64,000 bases of DNA, taken from positions 62,001 to 126,000 of the forward strand of contig NC_018318.1 of the NCBI RefSeq assembly GCF_000234665.1. Reading direction: 5' to 3'. The stretch is from Leishmania mexicana MHOM/GT/2001/U1103 (lineage: Eukaryota > Euglenozoa > Kinetoplastea > Trypanosomatida > Trypanosomatidae). The translations under genes and the position numbers were made by a program. Below are positions 1 through 10,155 of this stretch, piece by piece. Every line of letters starts with the position of its first letter. Positions within the stretch are counted from its first letter, which is position 1. The notes under the pieces are model-generated. The model searched no databases. It had not been told where the DNA came from and was given only the letters and a program-made list of their open reading frames with translations.

Positions 1-3000
1 CCAGCTCTTGGGCAACACGGCGGCCCAGGCAGCGGCAGGCACCGGTGGCGCCGCGACGGCCGGCAGCGGCGGCAACGGGTTGCAGCACTCGCCGTCGACC
101 ATCCTCATCGGCACACACTCACGCTCGCTAAGTCGCGTAGAAGATATGGATCACAACGTCCACGTCTCTGATGGCGGGGCTGCTGTGACGGGCACAGCAA
201 ACCACGACGCGGCCGCGGCGGCCGCGCGAGGAAGCGCGGCAGGCCCCGGCGTGGGATCGGGGTCCATCGAGCAGCTGCCGCGCATACGCTTCGTACCAAC
301 GTTGCCGCATGCTTTTCACCCCACTGCACCCGACGTAGCTGATGAAAGTGCAGCACAGCAACCCACTCGCCCGAAGCGCCTGCGCGACATCTCGGTGCAG
401 GCGGTTCATCACATGATCAGCACCGCTGCAGCCACGCTGCAGGCTCTCTTCTTGGCCTTCATAAACAGGAGCGTCGTGGACAGCTTCGTGAGCGCCCTGG
501 CAGAGTACCGGGCGAGTGATCTGAGACGCTACGGCCGCTCCGAGCGTATCGAGCTGCACGCGGCCGTCCTCTACGAAGTCATCCTTGGTCAGTGGGAGCG
601 CATGATGAACCTCGTGAGTGACGCGATGCTGCGGCTAAAGATCGTCATCGGCGAGTCCAGCAGCTCTGCCACCATCACGTCGGAGACACAGGTAGAGGAA
701 GTTGGTGACCTGCTACAGGACCTGGAGCTGTTGCGCTCCACGTGCCTGCGCTGCTACCTGCACGGCATCGGCGTGCTGAGTAAGGCCTACCTGACGGCGC
801 TCCCGCTGCTGCGGCGGCACACCGACAAGTCGCTCGACGCGCGCGTCCGCTCCCGGCTCAGCCGCGACTCCGTCTCTTCCCACGCGGTCCACAAGCTGCT
901 CAACGTCTTGTCGGTCGTCATGGACCGCTGCGTCCCTTTCTTCGCGCGCGATACGGAGGTCTACGATAGCGTGGACCTGTTCACCATCAAGTCAGGGAGC
1001 CTGCGCGACGACGCCGACGAGGACGCGGCGGCGGGCGAAAGAAGCGGCGGTAACGCTAGTTCACGCAATGTTACGTCGCATCGTCGTCGGCTTCTGCGCC
1101 AGCGCTCAGAAAATGATCCCCCCGGTAGGGGAAGGGGCGGCGACAGGTCGGGCACGGAACGTTACGGACGAGGGTCAGAGTCCTGCTCGCCAGCCGCTCT
1201 CGGAGATGGCACCGATGCCATCGTGGACCCCATTTCCGAGCTCATCGCGCAGTTTCACAGAAAGCTGGTGATGGAGAGCCTACAGGACCACGAGGAACTG
1301 GTACTCGCTCTCCTCTCGCACCTCCTGCTCGCCTTCGTTGATATGTTGCAGCTGAAGTGCCGTACAGCCACTACAGACGTCACCCTGCACCCCGCCGAGC
1401 GCGAGCGGTGCGTCGTCGAGTGCATGGCCGACACGCTGTGCCTCGCCACAACACTGACGCCTATTCTCATGGAGCACCTCCTGACGCCCTGCTTCTTCGA
1501 GTTGATTGCGCGTCAGTTGCCGGAGCTGTGCGCGACACCAGTCGACGTCGCCGCAATGCTGCAGAGCAAGCAGCAACAGTATAGCCAAGTCTACCTGTCG
1601 GTGGTGGAGGAGCACTGCCAGCTGGCTGTGGACGCCATGATGAACGCGTACCTGGCGCTGGCCCAACAGCCCATCACAGACCTCGTCAGGCGACAGGGCT
1701 TTGTGCAGCCGCTCTTCGACTGGCAACGTGTCTCTCCGCACACCACAGCGGCAGTGCGCCCGTACATCGCCGACGCGATTGCATGCATCGCTCGCGCGCA
1801 CGAGACGCTAAATGCTATTCGGCAGCCGGTTCTCGGCAGCGCCGCGACGCAGCGTCTTGTGGCGCACCTCGTGCGTACCTTTCTGACCTCCTTCACCAGT
1901 GACGTGAACGTCTTCGAGCTCTCTGTCGAGTGCAGCTCCAGCTTCTTGGTGTACGGCCTCACACTGCTCGAGGCCGAGGCTGCCACGATCCTGCGCGTTG
2001 TGGACGCGGTTGTGGCGCACGTGAAGGCAAACCCCACCACGAATGAGCTGTTACCGGAGCTGGCGGTGACGCGGGAAAACCTTGTCGCCGTCACGAAAAC
2101 CTTGGAGAGCTACGCCACCTCCGTCGGTGAGGCGATCGTTGCCGCACGCAACAGCGAGGGAGGTGGTGCGAGCGAAGCGGTCATCGCCCTCTCGCTCCTG
2201 TCACGTGACAAGCGCCACGAGCGGCGCGATGGAATGGTGCAGACAGCGATGCGCACACTGGAATACATGCTAGAGGCCATCAACACGGAGCTCGAGGAGT
2301 CGTCGCTGTCCAGCGCGGCGCTGCTGCAGCTGCGCAGTGCGGCAGAAAAGGGAGACGGTGCCGCAGGCAACGGCTTACGCAGCGCTGTGGCAGAGCGCAT
2401 CGTGCAGCGCATCGAACGACGCAAGGAGGGGTACGAGCTCCGTCGCGCTCGCGCTGCTGCGGCAGCAGAAGGGGAGCGCCAGCGGAAGAAGGCGTCGGTG
2501 TCTGCGGCTTCGCCCGAGGACGACACTGGCCCTGCAGGCAGCTCCGACGGCGACGCCGGTAGGAGTAGCCGACGCCAGCCGGTGCGTCGGCTTACGGACC
2601 GGCCTCAACCGGCGCCCACCTCAGCCGGTCTTGGCGACGATAAGGACGGCGACGCGGAGAGCGCCGGGCATGTTACCCTACGCACCGTGCAGGAGAGCGA
2701 GAGAGAGTCGTTGAAAGCGGCAGAGGCGGCCAGCAACGTGTTCCGTCTTGCTCAGGACCAGCAGCAGAAGCGCCGGGTGCGGCGCGTGAGTAAAGTTGAC
2801 ACCGCCGACGGTAGAGGTGCAGACGGAGCTGCGGAAGCCGGCGAGGTGAGCGCAGGAACAGCCAAGTCGAGGCCCGCACCCGCAGCGGTGCCGCTTGCGG
2901 GCTATGCGGCGGGCGGCAACGATGACGACGGCAGTGAGGGGGCGGAAGCAGTACCGACGCGTAATCGGATGCCCCGGCGTGCACAGCGGCGCATCGTCAG

Positions 3001-3076
3001 GGGTGACAATAATGGCGGGGTGCCGGAACGGCACGAGAGGCGCGCCAACCGCTTCCGGCGCTCCAATGTGCTTTGA
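1..3076 (+). CDS. Hypothetical protein, 5'-truncated, mainly helical
   Basis: The reading frame is open from the first bases of the window, with no in-frame ATG near its left edge, so the true start lies outside; about 1,024 residues are visible and the stop is a TGA. The first ~110 residues are Ala/Gly-rich and look disordered. From about residue 115 to 750 there are long amphipathic, Leu/Ala-rich helical stretches, interrupted at about 335-400 by a Ser/Arg/Gly-rich loop. The last ~250 residues are charged, rich in Arg, Glu and Ala, and probably disordered with short coiled-coil segments. No catalytic motif, membrane segment or zinc-binding pattern was found. The helical layout resembles vesicle-tethering (exocyst/CATCHR) or other scaffold subunits, but that is only an impression; the function is not recognised. 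Confidence 0.85.
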   Translation, partial: QLLGNTAAQAAAGTGGAATAGSGGNGLQHSPSTILIGTHSRSLSRVEDMDHNVHVSDGGAAVTGTANHDAAAAAARGSAAGPGVGSGSIEQLPRIRFVPTLPHAFHPTAPDVADESAAQQPTRPKRLRDISVQAVHHMISTAAATLQALFLAFINRSVVDSFVSALAEYRASDLRRYGRSERIELHAAVLYEVILGQWERMMNLVSDAMLRLKIVIGESSSSATITSETQVEEVGDLLQDLELLRSTCLRCYLHGIGVLSKAYLTALPLLRRHTDKSLDARVRSRLSRDSVSSHAVHKLLNVLSVVMDRCVPFFARDTEVYDSVDLFTIKSGSLRDDADEDAAAGERSGGNASSRNVTSHRRRLLRQRSENDPPGRGRGGDRSGTERYGRGSESCSPAALGDGTDAIVDPISELIAQFHRKLVMESLQDHEELVLALLSHLLLAFVDMLQLKCRTATTDVTLHPAERERCVVECMADTLCLATTLTPILMEHLLTPCFFELIARQLPELCATPVDVAAMLQSKQQQYSQVYLSVVEEHCQLAVDAMMNAYLALAQQPITDLVRRQGFVQPLFDWQRVSPHTTAAVRPYIADAIACIARAHETLNAIRQPVLGSAATQRLVAHLVRTFLTSFTSDVNVFELSVECSSSFLVYGLTLLEAEAATILRVVDAVVAHVKANPTTNELLPELAVTRENLVAVTKTLESYATSVGEAIVAARNSEGGGASEAVIALSLLSRDKRHERRDGMVQTAMRTLEYMLEAINTELEESSLSSAALLQLRSAAEKGDGAAGNGLRSAVAERIVQRIERRKEGYELRRARAAAAAEGERQRKKASVSAASPEDDTGPAGSSDGDAGRSSRRQPVRRLTDRPQPAPTSAGLGDDKDGDAESAGHVTLRTVQESERESLKAAEAASNVFRLAQDQQQKRRVRRVSKVDTADGRGADGAAEAGEVSAGTAKSRPAPAAVPLAGYAAGGNDDDGSEGAEAVPTRNRMPRRAQRRIVRGDNNGGVPERHERRANRFRRSNVL

Positions 3077-4039
3077 GAACGAGTACACAGCGCCTCCCGG
3101 GCATTTGGAAGGGTGGAGAACATGCGGCCAAGAGCGGAAGCAGAGAGGGGGGTCTGGCGGAGTGTGGCCCTCTACCCATCCGGTTCCTTCGGTTGTGTGC
3201 CCTTCGCGTGCGTGCGTAGGTATCATTGGATGTGCGGGTGAGGAAGGGCTCGTAATCTTGTCTGAACCGCCGTGATGCCGCATCGCCCCACCCGTTGTGC
3301 TGTCCGTCTAGGGCGCCTCTTCGCTTGACTCGACAAGCGCACGCACCATACCACGCTTCGCAATGGGCGCAGTGCAGAGAAGTAGTGATGCTAGATGGAT
3401 AGAGAGAGAAGATGCGGTCGCATGTATTGAATGGATGTGGTCGGTGCTGGTCTGTCTGTAGAGTCAGGGAGGGCGCCCCGGTGTAGCCGCTGTCCATGCG
3501 TGGGTGTGCGCGTCTGTGCAGTCGAGAGCCGTGCCTTCGAGGGACTAAGCGTCCCCCGGGTCCTCTTCCATGGTCCATGTCGTAGGCGCATACCCGCCTG
3601 GGAGGGGAGAGGTATACAGATTTTCTTTTTCGCAGACGGGCACATCTGGCAAGGGGGCGGGATGGCGGAGTGCACGGGAGAGGAGGCGGGCGGCGGAAAG
3701 AGGCTCACTGCCGCCTTTGCCGTGCCTCGCTCACTTGTGCCACCCACCCACCCCTCAACTCCCCCCCCCTCTCTCTCGTTGCGCACCACTCTCTGCATGT
3801 ACTTGCCTGTGCGTGCGTGCGTCGGTCTCTCTACCCCCCCCCCACCACCGCCCGCCCGCCCGCCCGCCCGCGTCCCCTTTCCAGTACATGCGCACACGCT
3901 GCCGCCTCTTCTCTTCCCGCGCGTTGTCTGCTTCCTGTGGGTGTCGTCTCGGCAGGACTTCAAGTCTCCTGCATCTCCCTCTACAGTCTGCACTCTCACT
4001 CCCTCGTACCGTTTTACCTCACCACCTCCAGCTCGCACG
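3077..4039. other. Spacer between hypothetical gene and HIT gene
   Basis: No gene is supported here. The stretch should hold the 3' UTR of the upstream gene and the 5' leader of the HIT gene. The right half is strongly pyrimidine-rich, with runs of C and CT from about 3740 to 3930. ORFs that cross it are GC-driven and low in complexity. Confidence 0.6.
3954..3955 (+). promoter_or_regulatory. Predicted spliced-leader acceptor for the HIT gene
   Basis: The AG follows a pyrimidine-rich tract (cttctcttcccgcg and on) and lies 85 nt before the ATG at 4040. No ATG falls between them. Confidence 0.45.
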
Positions 4040-4468
4040 ATGGCCGCCAACTGCATCTTCTGCAAGATCGTCAAGGGCGAGATCCCCTGTGCGAAGGTCG
4101 CCGAGACGTCCAAGGCGTTGGCCTTCATGGACATCAACCCCCTCTCGCGGGGACACATGCTCGTCATCCCGAAGGAGCACGCAAGTTGCCTGCACGAGCT
4201 GGGCATCGAGGACGCCGCGGATGTGGGCGTGCTGCTTGCCAAGGCCAGCCGTGCGGTCGCTGGACCGGATGGCTCCATGCAGTACAACGTCCTTCAGAAC
4301 AACGGCACTCTCGCCCACCAGGAGGTGCCGCACGTCCACTTCCACATCATCCCAAAGAGGGATGTGGAGACGGGACTCAAAATCGGCTGGGACACGGTCA
4401 AGGTGGCGTCGGACGAACTCGCTGAGGACGCGAAGCGGTACAGCGAGGCGATCACGAAGATTCAGTAG
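4040..4468 (+). CDS. HIT-family (HINT-like) nucleotide hydrolase
   Basis: This 142-residue protein is the usual size for a HINT/PKCI-type HIT protein. It opens with the typical CIFCKIVKGEIPC block at residues 5-17, followed by FMDINPLSRGHMLVIPKEH. The histidine triad HVHFH is at residues 98-102, with His100 in the position of the HINT nucleophile. Family members hydrolyse AMP-lysine, other nucleoside phosphoramidates and related adenylated substrates, usually as cytosolic or nuclear homodimers. The Cys5/Cys8 pair resembles the zinc-binding positions seen in some HIT proteins. The frame is open far upstream, but the first ATG after the predicted splice acceptor is 4040 and the protein starts there as family members do. 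The substrate in this organism cannot be told from sequence. Confidence 0.93.
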   Translation: MAANCIFCKIVKGEIPCAKVAETSKALAFMDINPLSRGHMLVIPKEHASCLHELGIEDAADVGVLLAKASRAVAGPDGSMQYNVLQNNGTLAHQEVPHVHFHIIPKRDVETGLKIGWDTVKVASDELAEDAKRYSEAITKIQ

Positions 4469-5236
4469 CGGGCAGGAGCGCGACAAGAAGATGATGTGAA
4501 CGATGTCTGTGCGGCGGCGCCGTCTCTCTCCTTCTCCCGCAGCACATATCCTTCAGCCCCCACCTACCCACACGCGCGCACTCGCCCTTCACAACGTCGA
4601 AGCCCCCGTGGAAGAGCTCGTGTGCTTCGCTGGTGTTTCTCTCCTCTGTACGTGCGCCATCGAAGGCGCTCAGGTATGCTGAGGCTCTCTTGTCTTTCGT
4701 CTTCGTCGCCTCCACTCCCCCCTCCCCGTCTATCATCCTGTGGTGTTGTCTGTGAGCGTGCGGTCGTCATGGATGGCGGTCCGCCCCTCCTCCATCCCGC
4801 CCCCACCCCTTCACACGCAAGCACAGACACCGTTGCCCCGCAGTTCTGGCGCGTGCCGCGTCTCACGGTCTTCCTCCCCCGTTCATGCTCCCGCCGTCCA
4901 CCATTGCTCACCACCACCACCCTCTTCTACTGCCCGCACGTCTTGCCTATCATGCCATTTTCCTCGCTCATCGCCGTGGTTCTCTGCAACCATCCTCTGC
5001 CCCACCAATCACATATATGGCCGAGCCCCTAACCTCCAACATCTCCCTCCTCACTCTCAGGATAATCGCCTCATCTCCCGATTGCACGCCCACACTCGCA
5101 CAGCCAGCAGCTGCACGTGTACACGAACCCCCTGCCGTGTCTCCCCGTGTGCGCCAACCCGCCCCTCTCCTCTCCACCCCTCCCGGTCCCACGAGGGATT
5201 GCTACTCCGCCCCCTCAGACGGCAACGAAAGAGAAA
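4469..5236. other. Spacer between HIT and TRAP-gamma-like genes
   Basis: No gene was found. The stretch is rich in C and T, with two good AG acceptors near its right end; the rest is presumed 3' UTR of the HIT gene. Confidence 0.6.
5059..5060 (+). promoter_or_regulatory. Predicted spliced-leader acceptor for the TRAP-gamma-like gene
   Basis: A textbook pyrimidine tract (atctccctcctcactctcag) ends in this AG, 177 nt before the ATG. A second acceptor with a good tract lies at 5217-5218, only 19 nt before the ATG. No ATG lies between either AG and the start. Confidence 0.5.
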
Positions 5237-5755
5237 ATGGCACCGAAGGTGCAGAGTGACGAGGCCCTCCTCGACGCCTGCATCAACGCGAACCGCCTCG
5301 AGTACCCGGAGCAGTCGCTGATCGTCATGGCGCTCATCGCCTGCTTTCAGCCCGTGTACTTCTCGCACGCCATCAACGGCTTAGATTGGCACCATGTCCC
5401 GAACCTCGTCCTGTACATCGTCATCACGGGCTGTACGACGTACATGTTGCGTCAGGCGTACGTTGTGATGGTGCAGAGCGAGTTCTGGGGCCGTCAGCGC
5501 CACTTCGCCGAGGTCTCGGACGAGAAGTCCAAGGCGCTGCGTCGTCTGCGCCTGCAGGTAGCGGTGGGATACACCCTGTTCTTCCTGAACAGCGTTTTCT
5601 TTGTGGTGAGCACTTGCTTGATGGCGTACATCTTCCGTCACAGCGACCCCCGCGCCAGCTACATCCTTTCGCCGACGCTGACGGCAGCCCTGCTGTGGCT
5701 GATTGCGCAGAAGAACGAGGAGAGCCGCCAGCGTCGCATGCGCCTCCACAAGTAA
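5237..5755 (+). CDS. Probable translocon-associated protein gamma subunit (TRAP-gamma/SSR3-like)
   Basis: This is a 172-residue membrane protein with four hydrophobic segments in two pairs, at about residues 27-46, 54-72, 107-131 and 139-155. A charged, Lys/Arg-rich cytosolic stretch of about 35 residues separates the pairs, and the C-terminus is basic. This 2+2 topology, the size (animal SSR3 has about 185 residues), the start MAPK and the late block YILSPTLTAALL, which matches the conserved NYILS region of SSR3, all point to TRAP-gamma. That protein is part of the ER complex beside Sec61 that helps insert some nascent secretory chains. No signal peptide is expected or seen. The match is by eye, so another small ER membrane protein remains possible. 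Confidence 0.68.
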   Translation: MAPKVQSDEALLDACINANRLEYPEQSLIVMALIACFQPVYFSHAINGLDWHHVPNLVLYIVITGCTTYMLRQAYVVMVQSEFWGRQRHFAEVSDEKSKALRRLRLQVAVGYTLFFLNSVFFVVSTCLMAYIFRHSDPRASYILSPTLTAALLWLIAQKNEESRQRRMRLHK

Positions 5756-7986
5756 GGAAACGCGAACGAACAAAAAAACGGAAGGAGAGGTGAGCAAGTC
5801 CGAGGCAGGCGGTGAGACGCATGCGGCGCTATCTGCGGGTTGCTGCTCGCGCGGATGAGGAAACTTGGGGACGGCGGTTGAGGGTGCCCGTGCGCTCAAC
5901 CCACGCACAAACACGCGGAAAAAGGCAAAGGACAGTAGACCGCAGCACTGTGCGCCGTTCAGCTACAACGCCTTGCCTGCCGTCGCTTTGGGTGATCATT
6001 CCTCTATGCAAGTGCGCGCTGTGGTGCGCTAACTTTCACCATCCGTCTCCTCCCCCCTCCGCGATGTCCGTCGCATCGCCCCATTCACCCACCCCCTCCC
6101 CTCTTGACCTCTCCGACCTAGCCAACACTCTTCCGCTCGGGGGCGGGCAGCGAGGGACGGACGCAAGACTTGGAGAGCATTCTCGTCGCCCTGTGATGGC
6201 TGGATGTGGCAGCCCTTGCCCTTCCCTCTTTTAGCCTGTCGCCTCTACCGTCTCATGGCCGCCCTTGTGCGAGTCGCTCCTCTCTGCCATTCTCTCATCG
6301 GCAGCATGGGGGTCACCCGTCAGGGCTGCAGCTCGCGCGTGTCGGCCCCGACCTCGATGGGCATCGTTTGAGCTTGATGGCATGGAGGGGGGAGCGGAGG
6401 GCGGAGGGAAGGGACGTGAATTCGTGTCGGAAAAGTACGAGAGGCCCTGTGTGTAACCCTTCCCCCTCCCCACCCGCCCAGCAAGAAGCACTGCCACAAG
6501 CGCACCAAACATGCAAACCTAGTACGCACGCTCGCCACCACCGCCTTCTCCTTGTGTGTGTGTGTCTCGCCGGCTCTCCTTACCGCCGGCTTTCGCAGCT
6601 AACTGGGCTTTTGTTTTACGTACTAGCTGCTGGCTTCGCGGTCAGGGGTTCCGGGTCGGGGGGTGGGGTCTCTCTCCTGTCGATTGCCCTTTGCCAAGCG
6701 GCGCTTTCTGGTCGCCTGTGCGCTTGAGCGGTCAGTTGGCCTTGGCAGGGCCCCCCCTCCCATGTCCATATCGGTCGGGCATGCATGTGCCTGTGTGCCG
6801 TGGTGCGGCTGCACACGGTCGTGTGTGTGTGTGCACTATTTTAGGCTGTTCGTCCTCGCCATCTTTTCTTTGTTTGGTGTGTGTGTCTTGGGGGGAAGGG
6901 GGCACCCCTCCCCCTTGCTGGTGCTTGCGGAGAGCAATACCCCTCAACGCGGTGTGGGATGGGACACCGTGTCGGCATTCTCTCTTCTCCGTGACATGCG
7001 TAGTGCGACGGCCCCTAAGGCCTGTTTTTGCCCGGGCGCGTGCGTCTGTAGGCGCTCTGTGCTCCATGCATCACTGGTGGAGGTAAATTGGACGTAGTCG
7101 ATAACGGCGTGTGGCTGAGGGAGTCGGACGTGGAGGGATCCGACCAGAAAACATGAAACGGAGGGTGCACCAGTGGCGATGGCGCATCCCGGGCAGCAAG
7201 AGGGACAGTAAGGACATTGAGGACGGTGGTGGGTGCGCTCGGGCTCGGCTCGCCCGGTCATGCGGTGGACTCACCTGCCTCTCTCTCCTACTCGCCGCAT
7301 TCACTGGCCACCTCGCCAGGTGTGCTTTCTCCCGTGTGTGTGCAAGCCATGATTACCTGCTCGTGGGTCAGCAGTGGGGCTCGACCTCTCTCTTCTCCTG
7401 CCCTTCCGCCCTCTGTTCGTTGTTCTCCGTCAGAGGAGGACTGCGGAGGCGCTGCAGCGTAAGGAAAGTGTGGTGTGCCGGTCCGCATCGCCCTCATCAC
7501 TTGTCCCTCCCCTTCTCTCATCGCGCTCTTCTCTCACGCCCCGGCCGCTGCCTCTCGTCCCTTGTCGGTACTTTTGTCAAAACACAAGGTCAGCTCGCCG
7601 AGTTGCCCCCCCCCCTCTCTCCTCCACACAGTCCACCACCACCACCACCCCGTACGTGTGCGTGCACGTGTGTGTGTGCGTGTGTCTCTCGCCATCCCTC
7701 CTGACCCCCTGCTCTCTCAGTTGCACGTCCACCAACCGCTTCCGGCGCACACTGCCCCACCCCCCTTCCGCGATCACACGCGTTGATTTCCGCACACGCG
7801 TGAGCACGCACGTGTGTGCTGCTCGTGGTGGTGGTTGCCCTACCTGCCGCCCTTGACGCCCCGCCCACTATTCTGCGTCCCGCTCCGGGGCACACATCGT
7901 GAGAGTTAGTAGCGCCTGTGTGCTCGCTCTCGGTTTCGCGCCACGCTTCGCGTCTCCCGAAAAGACGGCGTGCCTGTCTGTCAGCC
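5756..7986. other. 2.2-kb spacer without a recognised gene
   Basis: Several ORFs of 100-200 codons cross this region, but they are rich in Ser, Pro, Arg and Cys, show no domain, and overlap one another in all frames, as expected for GC-rich noncoding DNA. The stretch contains GT-rich patches (around 6556 and 6825) and several pyrimidine tracts with AGs. A separate short transcript processed here cannot be excluded. Confidence 0.5.
7719..7720 (+). promoter_or_regulatory. Predicted spliced-leader acceptor for the VIT/vWA gene
   Basis: The AG ends the tract catccctcctgaccccctgctctctcag and is 267 nt before the ATG; no ATG intervenes. Confidence 0.45.
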
Positions 7987-10155
7987 ATGGATCCCAGTGC
8001 CGCCTTCCGCAGCTTCCCGACACAAGAGCGGGGCATCCTGCTCGCCAACACGTACAAGCCCCTTTCCCTCCACGCCGCCGACGTGCAGGTGCGCCTCTCC
8101 GGCAACGCCGCGCAGGTGACTCTGTCGCTTGAGTATGTAAACGAGATGAACAAGCTGGTGCGGGTGATTGCAGCATACCCGGCACCGCCTTCGTATCAGC
8201 TACAACGTGCAACGCTGCAGGGCCCCGCGCGCGAAATCACCGCGCGGTCGTATGTGCAGTCACATCCGCTGCGTTCCGTCGAGGCAGGAAGTGCGCTGCG
8301 CGCCGAACCGCTCGTAGACACGACTGTCTCCGCCGTAGCCACGCAGTCCGTGCCGTGGGACGTCAGCCCTGGTGAGTCTGTCTTGATGAGGGCCGTCTAC
8401 CACGTCCCCATCTCGGCGACACATCGCACCGGCGAGATCGTGTTCACGCTGCCCGCCTCGCTGATCCCGGCGGTGCAGCGGCCGCCGGATGTGCAGCGAG
8501 GGTACATAAAGTTCCTTGATGCGCGCAGTCAGCTGCGACACCTCTCGCCGCAAGAAGGCTCCCTGCGCGTCTGCGTGGACGCGCATCTGCTCGTGCCGCT
8601 CCGAGGCGCGGTGACGCTCGAGAAGGGGGCCGAGGTCGTGCCGGAGATGGGCGTCACCGGCCCCAGCGTGAACGTTCACTACGTAGGCGACGCGCGCTTT
8701 CAGCTGACGTATCACGATGACCTCCCGAAGACAGCGTACATGCAGGTCCCACTCTGCGTGCGTGCACCTGTTGCAGAGACGTCAGAGCCGCTGCGTCTGC
8801 ACACCGTCGCCGCCTCGCCGCCGCCTACCTCTGCGCCGAGCGACCACTCCACTGCCGACGTCGCCGCGGCGATGGTGGTGAGCATTGCCCCATTCCTCGC
8901 CAACTGCCCCATCAATGCGGAGATCATGTTTGTGGTGGACGTGCACAGCGCTGTCGTTGGCGCCAGAGCTGCAGAGTCGGTGATGTCGGCGATTGGATCG
9001 CTGGACGGCACGGCGAGTCTCGTCAACGTGATCCTGTGTCGCGACGCCCACCGCGGCGGGGTCGTATCGCTGTTACCGGATGGGTCTGTGCAGTCCTCCG
9101 CGGTGCCGCACGAATCCATGCTAGCCTTCATGAAAGAAGAGGGTGTGCAGACGTCGTCCTCAAAGGGCGCAGCCACCCTCTCCCCTCACCTCCCCTCCAC
9201 CCTGCACGGCATCACCACAGGGCGCGGTATCACCACAAGCATCCCAGCTGGTTACGTCCGCAACGTCATCGTCTTGTCCGACGGCGGAGGCCAACCAGTC
9301 GACGCGGACGCCGTCGCCATGGTGTGCGATGTAGCCAATGCAGGTAGAGCGTGCAGAGTGCACACAGTCGCCCTCGCGGCCACAGCCGATCACGCGGTGC
9401 TTGAGGCGCTTGCCGAGGCCTGCGGTGGCCACTTTGCGTCGGCAGCGGCGTCAGGCAGCAGCGAAGCGGCCGAGAGCGCCGTAGATGAGGCCGTACAAGC
9501 TGCCGTCTCTGCCGCTGCTGTCCCGTGTTTGGTCGACATCCGCACACAGTGGGATGTAACGAGTGGCGATATCGCTGCGGCGCCGAGTGTACAAGCAGCA
9601 GCGGCAGCACCGTCGCCTTTACGCATGGCCACTAGCGCAGACGGGGACAGTATCGCGTGTATTCCTCACGGAACGCAGCGGCTGCTCTATGGCCTCCTCG
9701 CCTCCGAAAACTCGCAGCTGGCGGTGCGCCTCGTTGGGCGGGTAGGGGAGATGAAGTTGGAGTACACCGCCTCCTCCGCAATCCAGCCATCACCGCAGTC
9801 CGACGCAGCCGATACCGCTGCTGCCGCCGGCGCCGTGGACGAGGAATCCGGCAGTGTACCGCCGATGTTGATGACTGCTGCAGCGGCGGCCCGCATCGCC
9901 TACCTCACGCACATCCTCCACACCACCAGCGAGGATGAAGCACTGGAGGCCATTGCGCTCTCCAAGCGCTACATGCTACCATCACCCTACACGACCCTGA
10001 CAGACGGGAACAGCGGACCTGGTGGTGAGCACAAGATTGGCGGAGTCGTGCACCTGCCTTCGATGCAGGCGGCGGCGCACATCGAACTCGCCATCCGCGC
10101 TCGTCGGGTCGAGCTGCAGGCGGCTGCCGCTCTCGGAGCATTGCGCCCGGCGTGA
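7987..10155 (+). CDS. VIT-domain and von Willebrand factor A-domain protein
   Basis: The protein has 722 residues. Residues ~15-140 resemble a VIT (vault/inter-alpha-trypsin) domain: beta-rich, with a V-L--N-A-VTL-LEYVN pattern. A vWA-like Rossmann fold follows at about 312-500: a hydrophobic strand EIMFVVD, helix, second strand, then VIVLSDGGG with Asp432 and a later CRVHTVALAA strand. The MIDAS motif is degenerate: where DxSxS is expected the sequence reads Asp318-Val-His320-Ser-Ala322, so metal-dependent ligand binding may be lost. The C-terminal 200 residues are Ala-rich and helical. There is no signal peptide or membrane segment, so the protein is probably intracellular, like VIT/vWA proteins of the PARP4/VWA5A type. 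The start at 7987 is the first ATG after the predicted splice acceptor. The role is not known. Confidence 0.82.
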   Translation: MDPSAAFRSFPTQERGILLANTYKPLSLHAADVQVRLSGNAAQVTLSLEYVNEMNKLVRVIAAYPAPPSYQLQRATLQGPAREITARSYVQSHPLRSVEAGSALRAEPLVDTTVSAVATQSVPWDVSPGESVLMRAVYHVPISATHRTGEIVFTLPASLIPAVQRPPDVQRGYIKFLDARSQLRHLSPQEGSLRVCVDAHLLVPLRGAVTLEKGAEVVPEMGVTGPSVNVHYVGDARFQLTYHDDLPKTAYMQVPLCVRAPVAETSEPLRLHTVAASPPPTSAPSDHSTADVAAAMVVSIAPFLANCPINAEIMFVVDVHSAVVGARAAESVMSAIGSLDGTASLVNVILCRDAHRGGVVSLLPDGSVQSSAVPHESMLAFMKEEGVQTSSSKGAATLSPHLPSTLHGITTGRGITTSIPAGYVRNVIVLSDGGGQPVDADAVAMVCDVANAGRACRVHTVALAATADHAVLEALAEACGGHFASAAASGSSEAAESAVDEAVQAAVSAAAVPCLVDIRTQWDVTSGDIAAAPSVQAAAAAPSPLRMATSADGDSIACIPHGTQRLLYGLLASENSQLAVRLVGRVGEMKLEYTASSAIQPSPQSDAADTAAAAGAVDEESGSVPPMLMTAAAAARIAYLTHILHTTSEDEALEAIALSKRYMLPSPYTTLTDGNSGPGGEHKIGGVVHLPSMQAAAHIELAIRARRVELQAAAALGALRPA

